DNA of 64,000 nt, taken from contig NZ_CP031727.1 of assembly GCF_008806955.1 (NCBI RefSeq), positions 310,001 through 374,000 on the forward strand, written 5' to 3'. Under the pieces are notes generated by a model. That model was not told the DNA's origin. It saw only the letters and a list, made by a program, of their open reading frames with translations, and made no database searches. Numbering within the stretch: the stretch's first letter is position 1; each line of letters begins with the position of its first letter. Shown piece by piece: positions 49,084 through 56,377 of this stretch. This DNA comes from Cellvibrio sp. KY-YJ-3 (GTDB taxonomy: Bacteria > Pseudomonadota > Gammaproteobacteria > Pseudomonadales > Cellvibrionaceae). A program made the translations under genes and the position numbers.

Positions 49084-49947
49084 ATGTTTACTAACTCATT
49101 AAAAACCTTGTTTAAAACCAGCTTATTAACCAGTGCCTGTTGCTTGAGCGCGTGCAGCTCCATGGAACCCGGTAATAGTGCGCAAGCGCAACCCACTTAT
49201 GAACGATTAAACGCCGTCCTGTGGATGCAAACCTCCGCTGAATATTATGCGCTCACCCAAAGTGCATACACCCAAGCCACCAGCATGGTGGATAAAGCCT
49301 TGGCAGACAAATACTGGAGCGCCGCACAAGAACAAAGCGGTGACTACAGTAAATTACCGCCCGCGATTATTTTGGATATTGACGAAACTGTATTGGACAA
49401 CCTGCCCTTTCAAGCGCAGTTAATTAAAGACAACGCCCCGTTCACGCAAGAAGCATGGGACAAATGGACCAAACTTGCTGCCGCTGAACCACTGCCGGGT
49501 GCTAAAGCATTTTTGGATTATGCCAGTGCCAAGGGAATTACTATTTTTTATGTCACCAATCGCGATGCAAGTCAGGAAGAGGATACGCGCACAAACCTGC
49601 GGCAACAAAATTTGCCCCTGCGCGATGACATTGATGTAGTGCTCACCCGCAATGAAAATCGCTGGAGCTCATCCGATAAGGGCGCACGCCGTCATTACGT
49701 CAGTCAGGATTTTAGAATTATTGCGCTGGTGGGCGATGACTTTGGCGATTTTGTTTCAGGCGCAAAAGGCACCGCCGAAACCCGCGTAGAACTGGCAAAA
49801 AATAGTGCGGCAGCTTGGGGCAGCAAATGGTTTTTAATTCCCAACCCGGTTTACGGTTCCTGGGAAGCCGCACTGTTTAATCACGATTACACTACGCCGG
49901 TTAATGAAGTCACTGGGTTGAAATTTAAAAAATTACAGGGGTTTTAA
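49084..49947 (+). CDS. e(P4)-type acid phosphatase/5'-nucleotidase lipoprotein
   Basis: A 287-residue lipoprotein of the HAD class IIIB group, like Haemophilus e(P4), which dephosphorylates nucleotides at the cell surface or periplasm. The N-terminal lipobox LSAC is followed by the HAD nucleophile block AIILDIDETVLDN (Asp98, Asp100), the YVTNRD Thr/Asn segment and LVGDDFGDF. It is the third gene of the puuE-RNase T2-phosphatase series, so nucleotides freed by RNases could be turned into nucleosides. The minus-strand terminator at 49975 marks the boundary with the toxin islet. Confidence 0.9.
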   Translation: MFTNSLKTLFKTSLLTSACCLSACSSMEPGNSAQAQPTYERLNAVLWMQTSAEYYALTQSAYTQATSMVDKALADKYWSAAQEQSGDYSKLPPAIILDIDETVLDNLPFQAQLIKDNAPFTQEAWDKWTKLAAAEPLPGAKAFLDYASAKGITIFYVTNRDASQEEDTRTNLRQQNLPLRDDIDVVLTRNENRWSSSDKGARRHYVSQDFRIIALVGDDFGDFVSGAKGTAETRVELAKNSAAAWGSKWFLIPNPVYGSWEAALFNHDYTTPVNEVTGLKFKKLQGF

Positions 49948-49974
49948 GATTATTAAAAATCTAACAACTAAATC

Positions 49975-50006
49975 AAAAAATCTCTTCATATAAATATGAA
50001 GAGATT
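49975..50006 (-). terminator. Terminator of the immunity-type gene
   Basis: Perfect twelve-base arms AATCTCTTCATA and TATGAAGAGATT with a four-base loop. On the minus strand it is followed by a six-base T run. It lies 69 bases after the stop of the gene at 50075. Confidence 0.75.
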
Positions 50007-50074
50007 AGGTATGCTTCTGTGGCTTAACTCTGAAATGATAAAAATCCCAAAAATGAATCGAATGAAGCAGTTGG

Positions 50075-50365
50075 CTATGATTTATAGGCTTCGGGGTAAA
50101 GCTCTTTATCTACCTCAATCAAATATTTTTTTAATTCCAGTTCGTCGGGAGATGCAAACTCTCTTGAAGAAATTATTCCGTAAGTGAATGATTTTCCTTC
50201 TGGGAGCGAGCTACGAGGATTTTTTCCTTGTTTGGCACAACTGGCAATAAAGTTAAGCTGAGCCAATATTGATTGAATAGAAGGATCATTTGTATTTATG
50301 ATCTTTTGATTAGTAAATTTATCTATAGCTTGAAGCGCTGCTCTTTCAACATTCAAAAGATTCAT
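50075..50365 (-). CDS. Tsi6-like immunity protein (probable)
   Basis: A 96-residue small helical protein. The order PSIQSILAQLNFIASCAKQGK, then a loop, then YGIISSREFASPDELELKKYLIEVDKELY resembles the Tsi6 family, which in Pseudomonas neutralises the NAD-degrading toxin Tse6. The match is by eye and the family is short, so caution is needed. It is AT-rich and lies downstream of the TNT toxin group, separated by 280 bases that hold no supported gene. Confidence 0.55.
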   Translation of the reverse strand: MNLLNVERAALQAIDKFTNQKIINTNDPSIQSILAQLNFIASCAKQGKNPRSSLPEGKSFTYGIISSREFASPDELELKKYLIEVDKELYPEAYKS

Positions 50366-50644
50366 TTCATATCCACTTCATATTTATACTAAAAATATTT
50401 TTTTCATCATTCATTAACAACTGAATACCAGTCTATTACACATGTAAATATTCAAATATTAGTGGAAAAACTTCATGAGTAACATAATGCAAAAAACGTG
50501 CGATTTTGGTGACCAGAGCAGGGGAAGTCGGTGAGGATATTTTAGTAAAATGGATACCTCAGAAGACCTAGACTAATTAGCTGAATCAGTTTCTAAAACT
50601 GATAACAGGCCCGACAGTCAATTACCTTCGGGCCTCCTATTGAT
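50366..50644. other. AT-rich gap in the toxin islet
   Basis: 279 bases without a supported gene. It has a hairpin with GGCCCGA/TCGGGCC arms (50608-50634) just after the unknown gene at 50645, without a T tract. Possibly a weak terminator. Confidence 0.4.
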
Positions 50645-51190
50645 TTATATAGTTTCCCCATCCTGCAAGAATTTAAGTAGAGCCATATCATCAATCGGAC
50701 CGGTAATGCTTTCTTTAAGTATTGATCCTGATCGCCAAAGCCGCTCCAATGTCTTATAAAGATTATCACTCATAGTACTTGTTATTTTCCACTCGGAAAA
50801 ATACCTTTCCTTAAGAGCAGGATCAATAAAATCCATAAATGACTCTCTAATACCATCCATATCTTTACTCAAACCACGAAAATTTCCAGCTGCAGCACTA
50901 ATACCTGAATAATCCCCCTGTTTTGCTTCAGCAATTGAAGTCTTCATATTATTTTTCATATTCAAAAAGTTAGGGATTACTTTTAACTTCCATAAGTGAA
51001 TATCAGAAGTCACGTTTAAGTACTCCGAATGACTTACCGGTTTTTCAAGAATTTTTTCATAAGCCTCAAATGCCAGTATTCCTGCACTAATAAACTCAAT
51101 AAAATGTTTTGAATACGCATTCATATAATCAACCGAAGAGAACATTCTTAACAGTAATTTCTCTCTAAGTTTTGAATCTATTTTACACAT
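50645..51190 (-). CDS. Protein of unknown function in the toxin islet
   Basis: A 181-residue, mostly helical, AT-rich-encoded protein without signal peptide or membrane segment. It begins MCKIDSKLREKLLLRMFSS and has a hydrophobic helix near residues 28-45. No family recognised. The position after a toxin and its likely immunity gene, and the atypical composition, suggest a second immunity or accessory protein. Confidence 0.55.
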   Translation of the reverse strand: MCKIDSKLREKLLLRMFSSVDYMNAYSKHFIEFISAGILAFEAYEKILEKPVSHSEYLNVTSDIHLWKLKVIPNFLNMKNNMKTSIAEAKQGDYSGISAAAGNFRGLSKDMDGIRESFMDFIDPALKERYFSEWKITSTMSDNLYKTLERLWRSGSILKESITGPIDDMALLKFLQDGETI

Positions 51191-51275
51191 AAGGCCAATT
51201 GGTTAATTTTTGAGTCAACTTTACAGGCGAGCTAAATGCAACATATATTTGCGTTCGACCACCCTCAGATAGCAC

Positions 51276-51635
51276 TTAAACTTTCAAATATCCTTCAAGA
51301 AAAATCTGGAATCTTGCTGGCTGAAATTCACCACAAGAAAAAATAAAAATATATTTCCCGCTTTCCTCTATTGAGATATGACCATACAACCTTAACCCTT
51401 TCTTTCTTCCCTTGAATATTTTCTCTCCGTCAAATTCAATTACACCAAAATTTAATTCGGACTGTATATTTAATGACTCATCATGAGAGATAATTTTCTC
51501 AAGTTTTGAAAAGTCAAACAAATCCGGAAAACTCAGCTTAACTGATGTAACATCGGCAGTAAAAACCATTTCAATATCATTAGCCTCAAGGCTATCACCG
51601 TCATAAATTTTTTCATTTAATTTTTCAAACTTCAT
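51276..51635 (-). CDS. Probable immunity protein for the TNT toxin
   Basis: A 119-residue cytoplasmic beta-rich protein (alternating pattern such as VKLSFPDLFDF and YIFIFSCGEFQPARFQIFLEG). No family recognised. Its start lies one base after the toxin stop, the usual arrangement for a cognate immunity gene. It is AT-rich like the neighbours. The assignment is from context. Confidence 0.6.
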   Translation of the reverse strand: MKFEKLNEKIYDGDSLEANDIEMVFTADVTSVKLSFPDLFDFSKLEKIISHDESLNIQSELNFGVIEFDGEKIFKGRKKGLRLYGHISIEESGKYIFIFSCGEFQPARFQIFLEGYLKV

Positions 51636-51636
51636 A

Positions 51637-52863
51637 TCACACTTCCTTTAAGTAACCCTTACTCACCAAATCTTCAATAGTTAACGGCGTTTCTAATTGC
51701 GTGCCAAGACCAGCCTGATTAAACCAAGGAATAGCTTTTCCTGCATTAACTTTTGGAATGGGCTTAACCACCGTATATGACTTCATGGTTTTACTTTTAG
51801 TATCCGGGGGTAGCGCTCTGTTTTCAAATGGCTCACCTTTATAAGAAACAAAGGTACCAAAATCACGAAACTGGCCAGTATTCCTATCTATAAATCCGCC
51901 ATAACGATCAATCTGAGTATCTATTTGTAAAGTTATCTCTGACGTACTTATTGCACCTCGATTGGGAGGCCAACCGCCATTGAGATTGTTATCGTTAAAT
52001 AATGCTTCTAACTCATTCCATTGTTCTTTAGTGTACATCGCATACGCTTGCTCAGATAGCGCATTTCTAACTTCGAATTCTTCTACCGTACTACAAAACT
52101 CATCGTATGTAGCTTTCTTTGTTTCATCCTCATCCGATATCACATCACTATTTTTTTCTTTGGATTCAACAGTTGGACTAACCATATTCTGAGTAGGCGT
52201 TTCAATTTCCTCTGGATTCCGCGTACCCTCCGGTGCCAAAGGCACTGGCCTATCCGCTGCAGTGGCAGGGAGGAATTCTGCTGCTTTTGCTGGTGGTGCT
52301 TTTGGTGGCAAAGGAATTTTATAGGCAAGTAACTCACCCGTCGCGAACAAGTGCAAAGCGTCGGCTAGAGGATTTTGTTTTTGATTAGTGTTGTACAGGT
52401 TTTCACTGTTTAAATACGCTAAAAATAGCTGACTACTGATGCCCAACTGATTGAATAATTGCTGAGCAGCATCCGTAGTGTTAATCACCTCGGGTATTAG
52501 ATCAGTAGCAATGTGCGGATTAGGGCCTTTAATGATACACAAGCCAAATCCATTTTTACCCTTTAATGCACCCGCTGCGGCCAATGTAGGTAACTTATAG
52601 ATCGCTAGGTCGCCACGCAAAATACATTGGGCAACCGCTTGATATACCTCTCCCGGATGGCTGCTATGGAAATTAGCGCTATGATGGGTGCGATTGAGAA
52701 TTTGCATCCACTGCTGCAGTGTGACCGGTAACCTGGCAACAAAACGAAAGGTTGAATAGGAATCACTGGAGTAGCGTTTTGCTGAAGATGTGCGAGGAGA
52801 CCTGGTGCGGGCTGTCAGCTCATAAGACTGGCCGCTCTGGTCTTTAATAACGAGATTTATCAC
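51637..52863 (-). CDS. Polymorphic toxin with C-terminal TNT NAD glycohydrolase domain
   Basis: A 408-residue protein. The C-terminal 113 residues (from about 296) match the tuberculosis-necrotizing-toxin (TNT) pattern: GGWPPNRG, IDRYGG, then GTFVSYKGEPFENRALP, YTVVKPIP and IPWFNQAGLGTQ before a final LVSKGYL. TNT domains hydrolyse NAD. The first 180 residues are an unfamiliar domain with YKLPTLAAAGALKGKNGFG; residues 185-290 are a Pro- and Glu-rich linker. No signal peptide is visible, so delivery (type VI, CDI or other) is unclear, and no vgrG, hcp or rhs gene is near. Composition is AT-rich. Confidence 0.78.
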   Translation of the reverse strand: MINLVIKDQSGQSYELTARTRSPRTSSAKRYSSDSYSTFRFVARLPVTLQQWMQILNRTHHSANFHSSHPGEVYQAVAQCILRGDLAIYKLPTLAAAGALKGKNGFGLCIIKGPNPHIATDLIPEVINTTDAAQQLFNQLGISSQLFLAYLNSENLYNTNQKQNPLADALHLFATGELLAYKIPLPPKAPPAKAAEFLPATAADRPVPLAPEGTRNPEEIETPTQNMVSPTVESKEKNSDVISDEDETKKATYDEFCSTVEEFEVRNALSEQAYAMYTKEQWNELEALFNDNNLNGGWPPNRGAISTSEITLQIDTQIDRYGGFIDRNTGQFRDFGTFVSYKGEPFENRALPPDTKSKTMKSYTVVKPIPKVNAGKAIPWFNQAGLGTQLETPLTIEDLVSKGYLKEV

Positions 52864-52982
52864 TATGGCATCCCTGTGGTAATTATCTTGATGAAAATTG
52901 AAAACGCAGTGTAAGGATTTTATTCAGTATGTCCATAACCGAAGCGCGGCTTATCCTCAAACTGTGAAAATAGTCAATTCCA

Positions 52983-54023
52983 TTATTTCCCTTTAATTTC
53001 CCAATCACCCGCAGCCAGTTTCACCAAAGCAAAATTATGCATTTTTGAACGCGAACCCTCGCCCAGTGCCTTGGGTGGATAAAACGCGGCTTTGGCCTCA
53101 GGGTAGTCAATCAATAATTCATCCAATGCCGCACGAATTTCGCTCAGGGTTTTTTCCAGATTGGTATCAAAATCCGGGCGCTTACGAATGGTGTGCCCCA
53201 GTGCTACCAGCCGCATAAAATATTGATTGGCAAGGTGCAGTAATTCATCGGGTAAAATTGCGTGTTGGCATAGGCGCACACGGGGGTTTTGCTGACAGTA
53301 ATTTAGCAATGCGGCATAAAAACACAGCGGTTTATTGGCCAGCTCTACTTTGTAATCCGTGTCGCGCAGTGCAATACATTTATTTTCCAAATCCAATACC
53401 AGTGCGATATGTTGGCTAGCGCCGGGCGCAAGTGTCGCAGCAATTGCTAGCGGTTTACGCTGCAAATAGGGCGATAAAAAAAACACCAGCAGCAAAGCGA
53501 AAAATAAGGGATATACCGAAATAGTTTGCCACAGACTGGGTTCGCAAATGCCCAGTTTTAAACTGATCACTTGCCCCGGCAGTTGCAACTGCCGCTCTAC
53601 AAAACGGTGTGAATGCGACGCCTGACCCGACAAGTTCATCTCTGACTCAAAGCGCAACTGGGCATCAAACTGCTGCAAGCTGCTGACCCGCACCGATAAA
53701 TTCTGCGCGACTAATAGTGCATTTAGTTTTTCTAAATAGGCGTGTACTTGCGCCGGGTTGCCGGCCATGTTCAACGCGGGATTGGGCAGCGAAAGCCGCG
53801 GCAGATCCAGTGACACACGATTTTCCACCGCGAGGATACTGCGTTCCAGATTGAATTCGCGCTGCAGCGAGGAACCAAAAAAATAAGCTAATTGCAGCGC
53901 AACAAAACTACCTACCAATAACAACAGATGGGCGTAGCTGAGCGTATTTTTTAATGCCCCCAGCTGCGGCCGTTTAAAGCGCGGCAATTTCATACCCAAG
54001 GCATTGAGATATAAACTTTGCAT
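52983..54023 (-). CDS. Membrane protein of unknown function coupled to a PhnD-like gene
   Basis: A 346-residue protein. A membrane helix lies near residues 28-50 (HLLLLVGSFVALQLAYFFG), a periplasmic stretch near 50-165, a second helix near 170-190 (VYPLFFALLLVFFLSPYL), and a cytoplasmic part of about 155 residues. The cytoplasmic part contains LVLDLENKCIALRDTDYKVELANKPLCFYAALL, which looks a little like a winged-helix unit, but I do not assign a family. The start codon overlaps the stop of the PhnD-like gene (TAATG), so the two are coupled. A sensor role is only a suggestion. Confidence 0.65.
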   Translation of the reverse strand: MQSLYLNALGMKLPRFKRPQLGALKNTLSYAHLLLLVGSFVALQLAYFFGSSLQREFNLERSILAVENRVSLDLPRLSLPNPALNMAGNPAQVHAYLEKLNALLVAQNLSVRVSSLQQFDAQLRFESEMNLSGQASHSHRFVERQLQLPGQVISLKLGICEPSLWQTISVYPLFFALLLVFFLSPYLQRKPLAIAATLAPGASQHIALVLDLENKCIALRDTDYKVELANKPLCFYAALLNYCQQNPRVRLCQHAILPDELLHLANQYFMRLVALGHTIRKRPDFDTNLEKTLSEIRAALDELLIDYPEAKAAFYPPKALGEGSRSKMHNFALVKLAAGDWEIKGK

Positions 54024-54901
54024 TAACGTTTCACCAGCGGCTGTGGGCAACCTTCCGCGTAACTGAGTTCACCAAAATAGGTGGACTGTTGTTGCTGTGC
54101 GAGGTTACCCAAGGTGGTTTGCAGGGCGCAGAATAGATCCGTATTGCGCCCATTCATTTTTAAATACCAACTGCTGCCGCGAATATCGCTGTCGCCGATG
54201 GCTTGAATATAATTTTCTGAAAATTGTTCGCCGTCTTCTTCTGACCAATAGCTGGCAATCATATCTACCTTGCCGCTGGCGAGTAATTCACGCAGGCCGG
54301 TGTGATTGTGGCTGTACACAATGGATATTTGATCCTCGCGTAAATCCAACTCGCGAAATAAATGCATGGGAATAATATGCCCGGAGCGACTGGACGGATA
54401 ATCCAATAAACCTATGCGCCGACCGAGTAAATACTCGCGGGTTAATAAGGGTTTTTCATGGCGACCAATTAAATAGGCTTGATACTGTGAATAGCTGGCA
54501 AGACGTTTATAGCCGTGGGTATTTTCCGCATCAAACGCCTGCACAATATTGTCTTTGGTATTCACTAAATCGCCGATGCCTTTGCCGATAAAAGTGATAT
54601 CGGAAACATCGCCCGTACCCCAATAGGCTTGCACCTGTTGATACTGCCGCTGCACCACCGGATCACCGCACAATAAATTGGCGAGATTGCGCGCAACGCT
54701 TTCTGTGTTCATATACACCGTTAATTTTTCTACCGCGGGATTGTTTCCCGCCGCGCAGGTGTAGCTGTCTTCAATCAAACTCGGCAAATGATAATTAAGC
54801 GGTGCCTGACTATTTTTGCCCAGCAGCCACATAGCCAATACCGCTATAAAAAATAGCGTGAATGGCAAACTTAGCGGTGCAAAAATTTTTAAGTCATTCA
54901 T
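54023..54901 (-). CDS. Membrane-anchored PhnD-like substrate-binding protein
   Basis: A 292-residue protein with an N-terminal helix (about 11-28) and a periplasmic domain of the PhnD/phosphonate-binding type: ITFIGKGIGDLVNTK, then KRLASYSQYQAYLIG, RRIGLLDYPSSRSGHIIPMHLFRE and LLASGKVDMIASYW. The Ser-rich SSRSGH segment is the usual ligand turn of this group. No ABC permease or ATPase is near. Coupling to the membrane protein downstream suggests a sensing pair rather than a transporter. Ligand unknown. Confidence 0.7.
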   Translation of the reverse strand: MNDLKIFAPLSLPFTLFFIAVLAMWLLGKNSQAPLNYHLPSLIEDSYTCAAGNNPAVEKLTVYMNTESVARNLANLLCGDPVVQRQYQQVQAYWGTGDVSDITFIGKGIGDLVNTKDNIVQAFDAENTHGYKRLASYSQYQAYLIGRHEKPLLTREYLLGRRIGLLDYPSSRSGHIIPMHLFRELDLREDQISIVYSHNHTGLRELLASGKVDMIASYWSEEDGEQFSENYIQAIGDSDIRGSSWYLKMNGRNTDLFCALQTTLGNLAQQQQSTYFGELSYAEGCPQPLVKR

Positions 54902-55427
54902 GTGCGTATTCTTATCAGCCCCTGAAAGAAAATTGCAAAAATCGTACCCTTAATACAGAAACGCCTGTGTGTTTGATAAAACTTGTCTATTAGTCGCAAA
55001 TAGCGGGATTTTTCTCTTGGTTCAATGTTAAATCACGTGTTTTTCTGCTTTTTTCCGTAGAGAAAAAACTCTGGCTGAAAAGACAAGTATTAATTGACCA
55101 CTGCAATAGTGCGCTTCAGCCACTGCATGCACCAAAGCAGACCAAAGCGGCGACCGGTCAGCGAAAAAACTCGCGACTGCGCGCTCTTATCCAACTCGAA
55201 TTTTCCTCTCCAGCTCGCACTAACAGCGCACCCGCAACCGATAAACCTTCACATAAACCTGCTTTATTGGTTTGGATAAGCTTATTTATTCACCATAACT
55301 AATTGATGTTAAAGATTTATTAACCAGTAACTTTGAATTGCGACAAATGCTTTCTCGCGCACACGGCAATTTGGATGATAGGCCAACACATCTGTTATTG
55401 ACCTTGTTTGAATTGCTGGAGTTTGTA
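54902..55427. other. Gene-free region upstream of the S1/P1 nuclease gene
   Basis: 526 bases between divergent genes. I see no RNA gene, no copy of the shared operator, and only a short palindrome GACCGGTC near 55154. The last 60 bases include TGGAG as the nuclease ribosome site. A 61-codon open frame at 55094 has no support. Confidence 0.4.
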
Positions 55428-56285
55428 ATGAAGATCGCCCGATTTGTTTGCGGCCTGCTGTTGGTGACCACCAGTGTGCAGGCACTGGCCTGGGGACAAA
55501 ATGGCCACCGAATAGTTGGCCAGATAGCCAATGAGCACCTGACCAAAAAAACCCAACAAGCCCTGCTGCCATTATTGGGTGGCGACTTGCTGGCCGAAGT
55601 GGGCACCTGGGCCGATGAAATGCGCTCCGACCCCGCCGAGTTTTGGCAAAAAGATTCCACCCGCTGGCACTACATTAATGTGGCCGCCCCCAAAGATTTT
55701 GATGCAAGCCACTACCACACACCGCAAACCAAAGAAGAAGTAAAAGATATCTACGGCGGCATTTTGCGCTGCATCGCCGCGCTTAAAGATAAAAACACCC
55801 CACTCGCCGAGCGCCAGTTTTACTTGCGCTTTCTGGTGCATTTGGTGGGCGATATTCATCAACCCATGCACACCGGCCACGCGGAAGATCGCGGCGGCAA
55901 TTTGATAGAGGTGAAGTTTTTTGGCGAGCAGACCAATCTGCACTCGCTGTGGGATACCGAGTTACTGGAATCACAAAACCTGAGTTTCAGCGAATTTGCC
56001 GCCTTTATTAATACGCAGGACAAACAGCTCATCAAAACCTATTTAACCAGCAGCCCCGCTGACTGGCTCAAAGAATCCATGGCGCTGAGCGAGAGCATCT
56101 ACCAAAGCGCCACACCCGCAGCAACCAACACCCTGCCCGAATTCAGCTACGGCTACATCCATCAACAACTACCGGTTGCCGAAGAGCGACTGCTGCAAGC
56201 GGGCATTCGCCTCGCTGGTTTACTCAACAGCATTTTTGACCCCAGAGCCAAACCGGGCATTGCAGCCTTGGCGGTAAAACCCTAA
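55428..56285 (+). CDS. Exported S1/P1-type nuclease
   Basis: S1/P1 nucleases cut single-stranded DNA and RNA and release 5'-mononucleotides using three zinc ions. The 285-residue product has a signal peptide ending ALA at residue 21, so the mature protein begins with Trp22 (WGQNGHRIVG), the N-terminal zinc ligand of the family. Other ligands are in the WADEM, RWHYINV, LVHLVGDIHQPMHTGHAEDRGGN and NLHSLWDTELL segments. Periplasmic or secreted. ATG 55428 with TGGAG is chosen over the longer frame. It starts the second nucleic-acid block. Confidence 0.94.
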   Translation: MKIARFVCGLLLVTTSVQALAWGQNGHRIVGQIANEHLTKKTQQALLPLLGGDLLAEVGTWADEMRSDPAEFWQKDSTRWHYINVAAPKDFDASHYHTPQTKEEVKDIYGGILRCIAALKDKNTPLAERQFYLRFLVHLVGDIHQPMHTGHAEDRGGNLIEVKFFGEQTNLHSLWDTELLESQNLSFSEFAAFINTQDKQLIKTYLTSSPADWLKESMALSESIYQSATPAATNTLPEFSYGYIHQQLPVAEERLLQAGIRLAGLLNSIFDPRAKPGIAALAVKP

Positions 56286-56377
56286 CGCCTTGGCCACACA
56301 ACCGATCACACAACCATAGCTCGGTAGCGAGCACTGTTATTAACCGCTCCATTACTCTTGTTTAGGGAACACACACT

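Noticed and set aside
49996-50187. 63-codon plus-strand frame after the phosphatase gene
   Set aside because: It begins inside a terminator stem and overlaps the Tsi6-like gene on the other strand; composition is not coding-like.
50470-50560. Possible insertion-sequence remnant in the AT-rich gap
   Set aside because: No terminal repeats, target duplication or transposase fragment could be shown.
55150-55165. GACCGGTCAG before the S1/P1 gene as an operator copy
   Set aside because: The half-site spacing and left half do not fit the 6-4-6 motif.
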